Both the position numbers and the translations under genes were made by a program. DNA of 64,000 nt from an uncultured Collinsella sp. (GTDB taxonomy: Bacteria > Actinomycetota > Coriobacteriia > Coriobacteriales > Coriobacteriaceae). Numbering within the stretch: position 1 is the first letter of the stretch; each line of letters opens with the position of its first letter. Shown here in pieces: positions 1-14,612 of the stretch. The notes beneath the pieces were generated by a model. It ran no database searches. It saw only the letters and a list, made by a program, of their open reading frames with translations, and was not told where the DNA came from. The stretch spans positions 49,316-113,315 of the forward strand of contig UQKL01000004.1 in assembly GCA_900541695.1 (NCBI GenBank). Reading direction: 5' to 3'.

Positions 1-60
1 TCACGCCAATATCCCGGCGATCGCCGGGGCCTGTATACCTATATGAGAGGAGAGGGGTAT

Positions 61-3600
<3,540 letters not shown>

Positions 3601-3610
3601 GTCTCCCACC

Positions 3611-3737
3611 GCAGGATCTGAGGGCTAACCTTCGCGGACGTCCTCGGACATGAAAGAACCCCCGCTGCGCACACTACGTGCGGCGGGGGTTCTTTCGTCC
3701 TGCGGAGTGTCCGCGAAGGTTAGCCCTCAGATCCTGC
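3611..3737. terminator. nifJ terminator nested inside a 29-bp perfect inverted repeat
   Basis: The outer arms 3611-3639 and 3709-3737 are perfect reverse complements of 29 bp. Inside them a second hairpin, 3653-3665 pairing with 3683-3695 (AAAGAACCCCCGC and its complement), ends in a T-rich run and is a good intrinsic terminator. The outer arms are far longer than termination needs. Confidence 0.8.
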
Positions 3738-4288
3738 TACGACTACGTCCTCGGATTGTGGGGGCGGATGAAGGACGTAGTTGGTCGGGTATTCCGTCCC
3801 CTTCGCTGTTTCGCGGCTTTGCCGCGAAACCTCGCGCCACTTTGGGGATGGATGGAGGATTTGGCTGTTGTCGCCTTCTATCCCCGTGCTTTGCGGGCTG
3901 GGTGCCCTTTCGGAGCCCCTCTTTATTCCTATTGCTGGATGAAAAGCCCCTTGTTTTTGCAGGGATGCATACTCGTCCTATAAGTGCATAGAATCTCGTA
4001 TAGTGCGAGTAAGATTTAGCGCTGTCTGTTTTGTGTTTAGCAGAGATATAGTTTGCATAATCTGGTCGAATCCCTGCTCTATTAAAATAAAGTCGCACGT
4101 AAATGGCGTAGATATGCCTAAGCTGGACTTCTTTACGCTGGGCGGGTAAAAATGACCGTTCACCGTTCAAGTGTTTTCAAAATGAATAAAATGAGGGATA
4201 ACAGGAATATAAACCTTAATAAACTCGCGTATCGCACGGACGCGGGTTATTAATGGGTTGTAGGCCTTTTACAGAAAGGATTCCAGCA
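3738..4288. other. Intergenic region before arcC, no gene seen
   Basis: The left half is GC-rich and looks like eroded repeat sequence, with a small hairpin near 3809-3829. From about 3960 it becomes clearly AT-richer, as expected for an arcC control region. An imperfect hairpin sits near 4218-4252. Short open frames here lack ribosome sites and recognisable products. I could not assign a definite promoter. Confidence 0.5.
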
Positions 4289-5251
4289 ATGTCTAAGCCT
4301 CTTGGCAAGCCCGATCGTATTGTCGTCGCCCTTGGCGGCAACGCCCTCGGCAACAACCCCGTCGAGCAGATCCAGGCCGTGAGCAACACCGCTCACGCTC
4401 TTCTTGGCCTGATCGAGCAGGGTAACGAGATCATCATCACCCACGGCAACGGCCCGCAGGTCGGCATGATCCAGAACGCCTTCGCCGCTGCCCACGACGC
4501 CATCGGCACCCCCGAGATGCCGCTGCCCGAGTGCGGCGCCATGTCCCAGGGCTACATCGGCTATCACCTGCAGCAGGGCATCGGCCGCGAGATGCACAAG
4601 CGCTATAAGCGTTGGCACGCCGCCACCGTCGTCACCCAGATCGAGTGCGACCCGGACGATCCCGCGTTCAAGAACCCGACCAAGCCGATCGGCCCCTTCT
4701 ACACCGAGGAGCAGGCCAAGGAGTTCATGGCCGAGGACCCCTCCAAGGTCTTCGTCGAGGATTCCGGCCGCGGCTGGCGTCGCGTCGTCGCCTCCCCCGA
4801 TCCCAAGAAGATCGTCGAGGCCGACTCCATCCTCAACCTGCTCGACAACGAGTTCATCGTCATCGCCTGCGGTGGCGGCGGCATCCCCGTCGTCCGCGAC
4901 TACGAGAACAAGGGCTGCTACAAGGGCGTTCCCGCCGTCATCGACAAGGACCTGGGCGGCGAGCTGCTGGCCGAGGACTGCGACGCCGACGTCCTGTTCC
5001 TGCTGACCGCCGTCGAGCATGTCGCCATCAACTTCGGCAAGCCCAACCAGGAGGAGCTCGAGGACCTCACCGCCGACGAGGCCGAGCGCCTGGCCGACGA
5101 GGGCCAGTTCGGCAAGGGTTCCATGGAGCCCAAGGTCCGCGCCGCCATCAAGTTCGCCCGCTCCCGCAAGGGCCGCACCTGCATCATCGGCGCCCTGGAC
5201 AAGGCCGCCGAGACCATGGCCGGCCTCTCCGGCACCCGCATCCACGAGTAG
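4289..5251 (+). CDS. arcC: Carbamate kinase
   Basis: A 320-aa amino-acid-kinase-fold enzyme that transfers phosphate from carbamoyl phosphate to ADP, giving ATP, ammonia and CO2. It shows the family N-terminal signature VVALGGNALGN and the THGNGPQVG loop, with the conserved GGGGIPV segment later. The ATG at 4289 is preceded by GAAAGGA at 4274-4280; an earlier in-frame ATG at 4253 has no such site. In many anaerobes arcC lies with arginine deiminase and ornithine carbamoyltransferase genes, but here neither is adjacent. The carbamoyl phosphate source must be encoded elsewhere, for example arginine, agmatine or purine/allantoin breakdown. A long AT-rich leader suggests its own promoter and regulation. 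Confidence 0.95.
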   Translation: MSKPLGKPDRIVVALGGNALGNNPVEQIQAVSNTAHALLGLIEQGNEIIITHGNGPQVGMIQNAFAAAHDAIGTPEMPLPECGAMSQGYIGYHLQQGIGREMHKRYKRWHAATVVTQIECDPDDPAFKNPTKPIGPFYTEEQAKEFMAEDPSKVFVEDSGRGWRRVVASPDPKKIVEADSILNLLDNEFIVIACGGGGIPVVRDYENKGCYKGVPAVIDKDLGGELLAEDCDADVLFLLTAVEHVAINFGKPNQEELEDLTADEAERLADEGQFGKGSMEPKVRAAIKFARSRKGRTCIIGALDKAAETMAGLSGTRIHE

Positions 5252-5316
5252 CCCCTACTCCGTTGCCTCTCCCGTGGGCGCCAGGCAAGACGCCCACAAA
5301 CTAGCCTCTCTTCATG

Positions 5317-5350
5317 AGCCCCGCAGCCCGCTCCGGCTGCGGGGCTTTTG
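5317..5350 (+). terminator. arcC intrinsic terminator
   Basis: A 12-bp perfect stem, 5317-5328 with 5335-5346 (AGCCCCGCAGCC and its complement), is followed by TTTTG. Confidence 0.9.
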
Positions 5351-5373
5351 CTATTCACCTAGTCATTGGGGAC

Positions 5374-5518
5374 AAACCCGGCACTTGGGGACGGTCCTTT
5401 CCTGCCGGCAGCTTGGGACAGTCCTTAATAGTCATTGGGGACGTTCTTAAACGACTAGTCAAACAAGAACGTCCCCAACGACTACTCATTTAAGTCTGTC
5501 CCCAATGACTGCCCAATG
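5374..5518. repeat. Modular intergenic repeat, copy 1 (left of the beta-glucoside PTS operon)
   Basis: The 5' module 5374-5428 (55 bp) recurs at 11274-11328 with one visible mismatch, and the 3' module 5479-5518 (40 bp) recurs at 11594-11633 with two. The core here is 50 bp and holds an inverted repeat, 5437-5448 with 5465-5476 (GGGGACGTTCTT and its complement). The motif GTCCCCAA recurs inside. The remaining sequence to 5684 contains no gene; it includes a GCGCATCCC motif related to the copy 2 core and the regulator promoter. Confidence 0.8.
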
Positions 5519-5684
5519 GCTGGGAAGGCGCATCCCACACCGACGCATTGCCTTCGGGCCCTCTCCCCAGGCTCTCCATAGCTCAGCTGGACTCCCCGCA
5601 ACCTGTTCCGAGTTGGCGGAACGAGCGCGACGTGGAGTGTCATTCTTTACCGCGTTAGACTAGACGCAGGGAAAGGAGGAGGAC

Positions 5685-7580
5685 ATGGATGCTCGCGTCA
5701 AGCAGCTTGTAAATATGATCGAGGACGCTCAGCCTGTCGCTGTCGCGGTACTTGCCAAGCGTCTCGAGGTAAGCGAGCGCGCCGTGAGAAACTATATCCA
5801 TCGCGCAAACGACAGCCTTGCAGGGGTTGCACGCATCGTTGGCAGCAAGGGGCAGTATCGTATCGATGTTGCACGTGCAGATGAGCTTGCTCGCTTGCTA
5901 GACGGTGTGGCTCTGGCCCATCCGGGCATTCCTGATACGCGCGATGGCCGTGTGTCCTTCCTTCTTAACGACCTCCTCATGCGGTCCCAGTGGGTGACGA
6001 TTGAGGAGTATGCGGATTTACTCTACGTTTCGGCGCGGACTCTGTCCAATGACATGCGTCTGGTAGAGCAGAAACTCGCCCAATTTGACTTAACGCTCGA
6101 AAAGCGCCCACGCTACGGAATCCGCGTTGCGGGCGGGGAGTCACAACGGCGCCTGTGCCTGGCCTCGCTGGTGAGGCCCGTGTTGCCCGACACCGACGAT
6201 GCAAAGCTCGCCGAGCGCCTGCGGGCCATCGCCGCATGTGTGGACGATGCCCTGACGGCCTCGCCCGTCACGGTGAGCTCGCTGGCATCCCGCAATCTCA
6301 TCATGCATCTTTACATTGCTCTTGGCCGCATCGAGCAGGGCTGCTATGTCCCAGCTGCAGAATCGGACGTTCAAAAACTGGAGGGAACGCGCGAATACGC
6401 CGCGGCTTTCCAGATTGCCGCAAACATCAAGGATGCCCTGGGCGTGAGCATGCCCCGAGAAGAGGTTGCCTTTATCGCAATCCATTTGCTCGGCAGGGGC
6501 ACGGGCGTGCCCGAGAAGGGCTCTGCCGTTATCTCGGACGAGATGTGGGAGATTGCTTCCGAGATGGTACGTGCGGTCAACGATGAGTTTAGGTTTGACT
6601 TTAGCGGCGATCTTGAACTTCGCATGAACCTTGCTCGGCATATCGGCCCTCTGGGCTATCGCCTTGAATATCACATGCATATGGATAACCCCATGCTGCC
6701 CGATATCAAGACGAGGTTTCCGTTGGCCTATTCGATGGCAGCTGGCACCTCGCAGGTACTCGAGCGTCATTTTGGCAGCCAGCCCTCTGATGAAGAGCTC
6801 GGCTACATCGCCATGGCATTTGCCCTGGCCCTCGAGCAGCAAGCCGACCAGCCGCGTCGCAAGCGCATCCTGATCGTGTGCGCCTCGGGAGCGGGAAGCG
6901 CCCGTATGCTCGAGCACCAGTACCGCAAGCAGTTTGGCATGTATATCGATTCGATTGAGACATGCGATGTCGCCCGCGTGGGAACGTTCGATTTTTCGCA
7001 CATCGACTACGTGTTCACAACGGTGCCGCTCAACGTCAAGTTGCCCGTGCCCGTCCGCGAGGCCGATTTCTTCTTGGAGACGAGCGATGTCAACGCTATC
7101 CGCAAGGTGCTGAGCGACGACACTGCGCAATCGGACTCCGTAAGCTCTTTCTTTAGCCGTGCCCTGTTCTTCAACCGCGTTGAGGCGCCGTCGAAGCAGG
7201 CCGTTCTCCGATATCTCTCCGAGCGCGCCGTCGAGAGCGGCCGTGTCGATGCCCAGTTTGCCCAAGAGGTCGCCGAGCGCGAGAGCGCGAGTGCCACCTC
7301 GTTTGGCAATGGGGTAGCCATGCCCCATGGGATGCATCCCTTGAGCGCCGAGGCCTTTGTTACCGTGGGCCTGCTCGAACATCCCATTCTTTGGGACGAA
7401 TACGGCCATGAGGTCGATATCGTCTTTATGGTGTCGTTTGCCCGGTCGGGCGGCGATGAGGCGCGGATCTTGAGCTCACTGCTCGCCGAGATCTTTATGG
7501 ACCGCCAGGGGGTCGAGCGCCTACGCGAGCGCCGGTCCTGGCATGAGCTGATGGCGCTTGTGCAAGCGCATACGGCTTAA
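5685..7580 (+). CDS. BglG/LicR-type PRD transcriptional regulator with EIIB- and EIIA-like domains
   Basis: A 631-aa multidomain regulator: N-terminal helix-turn-helix and Mga-like DNA-binding region (about 1-165), two PTS regulation domains (about 170-395), an EIIB-like domain with Cys399 in ILIVCASGAGSAR, and a fructose-type EIIA domain with His548 in MPHG. This is the layout of LicR/MtlR-type activators, whose PRDs are phosphorylated by HPr or EIIB to sense sugar and carbon status. His208, His267 and His319 occupy expected PRD positions. The fourth position, in YIAMAF, is Ala378 where family members usually have His, so PRD2 signalling may be altered. The ATG follows AAAGGAGGAGG. It directly precedes the cellobiose-type PTS genes and most likely controls them. 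Confidence 0.9.
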   Translation: MDARVKQLVNMIEDAQPVAVAVLAKRLEVSERAVRNYIHRANDSLAGVARIVGSKGQYRIDVARADELARLLDGVALAHPGIPDTRDGRVSFLLNDLLMRSQWVTIEEYADLLYVSARTLSNDMRLVEQKLAQFDLTLEKRPRYGIRVAGGESQRRLCLASLVRPVLPDTDDAKLAERLRAIAACVDDALTASPVTVSSLASRNLIMHLYIALGRIEQGCYVPAAESDVQKLEGTREYAAAFQIAANIKDALGVSMPREEVAFIAIHLLGRGTGVPEKGSAVISDEMWEIASEMVRAVNDEFRFDFSGDLELRMNLARHIGPLGYRLEYHMHMDNPMLPDIKTRFPLAYSMAAGTSQVLERHFGSQPSDEELGYIAMAFALALEQQADQPRRKRILIVCASGAGSARMLEHQYRKQFGMYIDSIETCDVARVGTFDFSHIDYVFTTVPLNVKLPVPVREADFFLETSDVNAIRKVLSDDTAQSDSVSSFFSRALFFNRVEAPSKQAVLRYLSERAVESGRVDAQFAQEVAERESASATSFGNGVAMPHGMHPLSAEAFVTVGLLEHPILWDEYGHEVDIVFMVSFARSGGDEARILSSLLAEIFMDRQGVERLRERRSWHELMALVQAHTA

Positions 7581-7652
7581 GACTTCTTTTGTCGATAACC
7601 CTGTCTGTCTACCTGCAATAAACCTCGAGGATTGCGGGCGGGAGATAGGCGT

Positions 7653-7665
7653 TTCGAATATTCAA
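7653..7665. promoter_or_regulatory. Possible operator upstream of the beta-glucoside PTS operon
   Basis: TTCGAATATTCAA is a near-perfect inverted repeat with core GAATATTC, in the 119-bp gap between the PRD regulator and the IIA gene. Its placement fits an activator site; binding is inferred only. Confidence 0.3.
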
Positions 7666-7699
7666 GTACAAACCAAACATCACGGGAGAGGAGACCGTT

Positions 7700-8026
7700 A
7701 TGGACGATCAGGGAACCGAGATGGTTTCGTTTCAGCTGGTCGCTGCAGCGGGAGAGGCACGCAGCCTTGCCTTCGAAGCCCTTGAAAAGGCAAAAGCGGG
7801 GGATTTTGACGCCGCCGCCAAACTCATGAAGCAGTCAAAGGATGCGGGAATCAAGGCTCACCACATCCAAACGCAGCTGCTTTCGACTGAGGCAGCGGGC
7901 GAGCATCTGTCGGTGGATGTGTTGCTGGTCCATGCTCAGGACCACCTCATGTGCTCCATGCTTGCTCAGGAGCTCGTGCAGGAGCTGATCTGCCTGTATG
8001 AGTGCACTGCAACCAAGAACGCCTAG
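7700..8026 (+). CDS. celC: PTS lactose/cellobiose-family EIIA component
   Basis: A 108-aa helical EIIA of the lactose/cellobiose/chitobiose family. It accepts phosphate from HPr-His and passes it to the EIIB cysteine. His78 in LLVHAQDHLM is the expected active-site histidine, at the same position as in LacA-type proteins. The ATG follows GGGAGAGGAG. It opens a IIA-IIB-IIC-hydrolase operon, with 46 nt to the next gene. Substrate is likely a beta-glucoside such as cellobiose, given the family and the downstream family 1 glycosidase; lactose or chitobiose remain possible. The symbol is by family analogy. Confidence 0.92.
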   Translation: MDDQGTEMVSFQLVAAAGEARSLAFEALEKAKAGDFDAAAKLMKQSKDAGIKAHHIQTQLLSTEAAGEHLSVDVLLVHAQDHLMCSMLAQELVQELICLYECTATKNA

Positions 8027-8072
8027 CGGCGTGCGGTGACTATCCAACCAATCAATGCGAAGGGAATCCCTT

Positions 8073-8366
8073 ATGAAGATCCTTCTTGTTTGCGCAGCTG
8101 GTCTGTCTACAAGCATTCTGATGAAGAAACTCGAGAAATATGCGGAGCAAAACGGCATCGAGCTCGATATCGATGCGGTGGGTATCGGCGAGTATCAGGA
8201 GACGTGCGCCAATTATGACGTGCTGCTCTTGGGGCCGCAGGTGTCCTACCAGCTCAACACCGTCAAGCAGGGGAGCGGTAAGCCGACCGCGGTCATCCCC
8301 GCACAGGACTACGGCATGGGCAACGCCGCCAACGTGCTGGCACTCGCCCAGTCGCTGTTGGGTTAG
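8073..8366 (+). CDS. celA: PTS lactose/cellobiose-family EIIB component
   Basis: A 97-aa EIIB that relays phosphate from EIIA to sugar during transport. The N-terminus MKILLVCAAGLSTS carries the active-site Cys7 and P-loop-like segment typical of the family. I start at ATG 8073, with GAAGGG at 8059-8064; the in-frame ATG at 8055 would overlap that site. It is followed by the EIIC gene after 9 nt, whose ribosome site GGAGGC lies right behind the stop, indicating translational coupling. Confidence 0.92.
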   Translation: MKILLVCAAGLSTSILMKKLEKYAEQNGIELDIDAVGIGEYQETCANYDVLLLGPQVSYQLNTVKQGSGKPTAVIPAQDYGMGNAANVLALAQSLLG

Positions 8367-8375
8367 GAGGCAACC

Positions 8376-11181
<2,806 letters not shown>

Positions 11182-11197
11182 CTCTTGCAGGTCTGTT

Positions 11198-11232
11198 GCC
11201 CCCGCGGTCCGCTTCGGCCGCGGGGGCTTTTG
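11198..11232 (+). terminator. Terminator of the beta-glucoside PTS operon
   Basis: A GC-rich stem (GCCCCCGCGG pairing with CCGCGGGGGC, one imperfect position near the loop) is followed by TTTTG, 17 nt after the glycosidase stop. Confidence 0.9.
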
Positions 11233-11273
11233 TTATTGAGGCGGCTGTTCATGAGGAGCATTGCAGGCTGCGG

Positions 11274-11633
11274 AAACCCGGCACTTGGGGACGTTCCTTT
11301 CCTGCCGGCAGCTTGGGACAGTCCTTAAAGGCCGCATCGATCAACTGCGGAAAGCACATCCCAGAATGAGCGTCCAACATGGGGTGCGGTTTCCCTTGAG
11401 GCCCTCAATCGGAAAATGCATCCCGGATTATTGTCGAAAAGCGGTCCCTAGTTTCCCAAACGGGCCGCTAACGGAAAGCGCACCCCGCTATTGGGCCCCA
11501 AAGCAGGATGCGCTTTCCGTGCTGGCAGTTCCAAGCAGTTCGGGATGGCCCTTTTCGTCTGCTCTCGGCCGGCGTCCGTAAGACTGTCCCCGACGACCAC
11601 TCATTTAAGTCTGTCCCCAATGAGTGCCCAATG
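11274..11633. repeat. Modular intergenic repeat, copy 2, with an internal 62-nt-period hairpin array
   Basis: Same 55-bp and 40-bp end modules as at 5374-5518, in the same orientation, but the core is 265 bp instead of 50 bp. The core has motif copies related to CGGAAAGCGCATCCC at 11348, 11410 and 11472, exactly 62 nt apart. Inverted relatives lie between or after them, for example GGGTGCGGTTTCCC near 11380 and ATGCGCTTTCCGT near 11508, so each unit could fold as a hairpin. No credible gene is present. The element ends two bases before the stop codon of the convergent C39-like gene. Confidence 0.75.
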
Positions 11634-11634
11634 A

Positions 11635-12669
11635 CTAGTAGTAGGCCCACATGGCTTCGACTTCGTTGAGGACCTCTACGACGCCCCAGCGGCGGGCGCT
11701 GCGGCTGGCCGAGTTGGGATCGAAGACTTCAATCTGGTCGGCGTCGTCAATACCGTAAAGTACAATGTAGTGGCCCACGTTGGTAAAGGTGCCCGGCCGA
11801 ACGGCGGCGATGACGGGCGCTCCCGAACGCAGCGCCTGAGTCATCGAGTCGCGATCGTTATGAAGCTCCGTTCCGTTAAGTCCCAACTGCCACGCACCGC
11901 TCGTCATAAACGACCATTCGGTTGCACCGGTGGGGGCGTAATTGCCTGCCTCGGAAAGCGCGCACATATCGACGGGAGTCATATCGGTGCGTCCCGTCTT
12001 AAAGATATAGACCATGGTGAGGCACGTAGGCCCGCAGGCATTTTGGCGGATGGTACCGCCGGCGTAAGGCAGCTCCGACCATGCAGGGTCGATCTGATAG
12101 ATATGGGGCATCGTGCCGGCTTGCCATTGCGAGCGCGGGGTCGAAAAGGCGAAAGAATAACCGGGCGCGACGGGGGCCTTGAGCAGCTTGTCTTCGGCGG
12201 TGGGCTCGAGACCGGCCGAGCCGTGGGACATACAGGAGCTCATAAGCACAAAGACCAGACAGATGAGGATAGAGCACAGTGCGAGGCAAAGCCGACGAGC
12301 CGGCAGGGCGGGGGCATTCACGTACGATGTCGAGCGGTAGGGCTTGCCGTCGCGTCCGCCTTGGGGATGCGAAAAGAAGCGGTTGATATGGCTGCCGGGC
12401 TGACGTGCGCCGTTGCGGCGCAGTTGCGGAACCTCGGCTTGGCGCTGTCGAGTGCGCGCGCCCAAGCGGCTATCTTGCTGTGCGCTTGTGCCCGTGCTCG
12501 GACGGCCACTCTGCCGTGTTCTGTTTGTCTGCTGCCGAGACGAAGGCCTGGGTTGCTCTTGAGGGCGTTGCGGATTGCTGCTCGTGGCACTTCTGGGCGT
12601 CGGCGTGGTGCGGCCAGCAAGGCGAACGCTTTGTCGCCGTTGATCACCGTCGTTGTATCCGTATGCCAT
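11635..12669 (-). CDS. Membrane-anchored C39-like papain-fold peptidase domain protein
   Basis: A 344-aa protein with three parts: a polar, basic N-terminal region rich in Gln, Arg, Ser and Pro (about 1-120), one hydrophobic segment (about 123-143), and a C-terminal domain (about 185-344) resembling peptidase family C39/papain-like cysteine peptidases. Candidate catalytic residues are Cys212 in RQNACGPTCLT, His300 in VGHYIVLYG and Asp317 in VFDPNS. The N-terminal part is probably cytoplasmic and the catalytic domain outside. The stop codon abuts the modular repeat. No bacteriocin ABC transporter, the usual C39 partner, is nearby, so the role (cell-wall or peptide processing) is unknown. It is the only minus-strand gene in this part. 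Confidence 0.7.
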   Translation of the reverse strand: MAYGYNDGDQRRQSVRLAGRTTPTPRSATSSNPQRPQEQPRPSSRQQTNRTRQSGRPSTGTSAQQDSRLGARTRQRQAEVPQLRRNGARQPGSHINRFFSHPQGGRDGKPYRSTSYVNAPALPARRLCLALCSILICLVFVLMSSCMSHGSAGLEPTAEDKLLKAPVAPGYSFAFSTPRSQWQAGTMPHIYQIDPAWSELPYAGGTIRQNACGPTCLTMVYIFKTGRTDMTPVDMCALSEAGNYAPTGATEWSFMTSGAWQLGLNGTELHNDRDSMTQALRSGAPVIAAVRPGTFTNVGHYIVLYGIDDADQIEVFDPNSASRSARRWGVVEVLNEVEAMWAYY

Positions 12670-13029
12670 TCGTACCGCCTTGTCTCATGTATAACCTGTC
12701 TATCCTACAAAAAAGATGTGCAACAAATGGGTCCGTGCGTCAAAAGCTCGGTAAACGGTACGAAAGGCGCAAAACACACGGCCTCAAAAACATCTCTATA
12801 TGCGTCCGATGAGCGTACGCCCGTCGGACGGGCGACAACAATGAGCGGCAAACCGTGCCGTTCGTCCCAAAAACGGCGCCGCTCGTTTTGCAGTTCTGCC
12901 TTCGGTCGAGCCACAAGCGGCGCTGCTGTGCCAAGGCCGTATTGTAAAGCCACGAAATAAAAGCGCGCGGCAAAACAGACCGCGCAAGGGGTGACGCCGG
13001 GGGGCGTCAAAAAGGAAAGGAGGGGAACA
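12670..13029. other. Divergent intergenic region, no gene seen
   Basis: It lies between the start of the C39-like gene (minus) and the permease (plus), so it must hold both promoters. Small hairpins occur near 12962-12984 (GCGCGG...CCGCGC) and 12992-13007 (GACGCC...GGCGTC), close to the permease ribosome site. I could not assign promoter boxes with confidence. Confidence 0.45.
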
Positions 13030-14481
13030 ATGGCGGACAAGAACGCAGAAGTTGCAGTCGAGGACAACGGCGGCATGAAGAAAACGCTTTCGCTCTGGAA
13101 CTTCTTCACCATCGGTTTCGGTGCCATCATCGGTACCGGTTGGGTTCTGCAGGTCGGCGACTGGATGGTCGTGGGCGGCGGTCCCGTTCCCGCTATGATT
13201 GCATTCCTCTTGGGCGCAATCTTCCTCGTGCCCGTCGGAGCTGTTTTCGGTGAGCTCACGGCTGCTATCCCCATTTCGGGCGGCATCGTCGAGTATGTCG
13301 ATCGTAGCTTTGGCCGTACGATGAGCTACATCACCGGCTGGCTCCTGGCCCTGGGCAACGGCATCCTGTGCCCGTGGGAGGCCATCGCCATCTCGACTCT
13401 CGTGTCCGAGATGTTCGGCAGCCTGCCCGGCCTTGAGTGGCTGCGCGCCGTCAAGCTCTACACCATCCTGGGCGCCGACGTTTACCTGTTCCCGACGCTG
13501 ATCGCGCTCGGCTTTGCAGCCTACGTCATCTTCCTCAATTTCCGCGGTGCCAGCTCGGCCGCCAAGCTGCAGGCCTTCCTGACCAAGGCCCTGCTCTGCG
13601 GCATGCTGCTCGCCATGGGTGTCTCGCTGTTCACCGGCTCGCCTGACAACGCCATGCCCGTGTTCTCCCAGGTCACCGGTGCTGGCGGCGGCAAGCCTGC
13701 TACCGAGGGCACCAGCCTGTTCGCAGGCATCGTTTCGGTCCTGGTTCTGACCCCGTTCTTCTATGCCGGCTTCGACACCATTCCTCAGCAGGCTGAGGAA
13801 GCAGCCGAGGGCCTCAACTGGAACAAGTTCGGTAAGATCATCTCCCTGGCCCTGCTGGCCGCCGGCGGCTTCTACATGGTCTGCATCTACTCGTTCGGCA
13901 CCATCCTCGACTGGCATGAGTTTGTTAAGAGCCCGGTTCCCGCGCTTGCCTGTCTCAAGGGCATCAACATGCTCCTGTACCTGGCCATGCTCGTCATCGC
14001 CACGCTTGGACCCATGGGCCCGATGAACTCCTTCTACGGCGCCACGAGCCGCATCATGCTCGCCATGGGCCGAAAGGGCCAGCTGCCCGAGAAGTTCGCC
14101 GAGGTCGATCCCAAGTCCGGCGCTCCCAAGCTCGCCTGCGTCGTTCTGGGCGTCATCACCGTCGTCGGTCCGTTCCTGGGCAAGAACATGCTCATCCCTC
14201 TGACCAACGTGTCGGCTCTCGCCTTCATCTTCTCCTGCGGCATGGTCGCCCTCGCTTGCCTGCGCATGCGCTTCACCGAGCCCGACCTGCCTCGTCCCTA
14301 CGAGGTGCCCGGCGGCAAGTTTGGCATCAGCCTCGCTATCGTTGCCTGCGGCACCATCATTGGCCTGCTCGTGATCCCGTTCTCTCCCGCCTCCCTCAAC
14401 ATGGTGGAGTGGAGCATCGTGATCGGCTGGCTGGCTGTTGGCCTGGCCCTCATGGCCTTCACCAATTCGCGCAAAAAATAA
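13030..14481 (+). CDS. APC-family amino acid permease
   Basis: A 483-aa membrane protein of the amino acid-polyamine-organocation superfamily with about twelve hydrophobic segments. The first transmembrane segment carries GFGAIIGTGWV, the family's substrate-binding glycine motif. The ATG at 13030 is preceded by AAGGAAAGGAGGGG, so the more upstream in-frame ATG is not used. The amidohydrolase 131 nt downstream is co-oriented, suggesting import of an amino acid or amide that is then hydrolysed. A hairpin between them (14502-14510 with 14522-14530) may tune relative expression. The transported compound cannot be named from sequence. Confidence 0.88.
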   Translation: MADKNAEVAVEDNGGMKKTLSLWNFFTIGFGAIIGTGWVLQVGDWMVVGGGPVPAMIAFLLGAIFLVPVGAVFGELTAAIPISGGIVEYVDRSFGRTMSYITGWLLALGNGILCPWEAIAISTLVSEMFGSLPGLEWLRAVKLYTILGADVYLFPTLIALGFAAYVIFLNFRGASSAAKLQAFLTKALLCGMLLAMGVSLFTGSPDNAMPVFSQVTGAGGGKPATEGTSLFAGIVSVLVLTPFFYAGFDTIPQQAEEAAEGLNWNKFGKIISLALLAAGGFYMVCIYSFGTILDWHEFVKSPVPALACLKGINMLLYLAMLVIATLGPMGPMNSFYGATSRIMLAMGRKGQLPEKFAEVDPKSGAPKLACVVLGVITVVGPFLGKNMLIPLTNVSALAFIFSCGMVALACLRMRFTEPDLPRPYEVPGGKFGISLAIVACGTIIGLLVIPFSPASLNMVEWSIVIGWLAVGLALMAFTNSRKK

Positions 14482-14612
14482 CGCCTAGCCGGGGCGGATC
14501 GGGTGCGCGGAATCCTCTCTCCCGCGCACCGAACCCGGCACCACTTGGGTAGTTTTGTGAGGCCTTAACCCAACGCGGCCTCGCCCACTATATGGATCCA
14601 TAAGGAGGAACC

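Noticed and set aside
3640..3708. Invertible promoter (phase variation) in the long inverted repeats
   Set aside because: No invertase gene is nearby and the interior holds a terminator, not a promoter; kept only as a test in the findings.
3978..4163. Small minus-strand frames in the gap before arcC
   Set aside because: No ribosome sites and no recognisable products; the AT-rich composition is better explained as a control region.
6141..7409. A 422-codon minus-strand frame inside the PRD regulator gene
   Set aside because: The plus-strand product has complete HTH, PRD, EIIB and EIIA domains; the antisense frame has none.
11348..11520. CRISPR-like periodicity (62-nt spacing)
   Set aside because: Only three imperfect direct copies with inverted relatives between them, no unique spacers, no cas genes.
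11261..11581. A 106-codon frame in the modular repeat
   Set aside because: It reads through the 62-nt hairpin array, lacks a ribosome site, and its sequence is explained by the repeat.
11770..12960. A 396-codon plus-strand frame across the C39-like gene
   Set aside because: It crosses the divergent promoter region and has no family motifs, while the minus-strand protein has a membrane span and catalytic Cys/His motifs.
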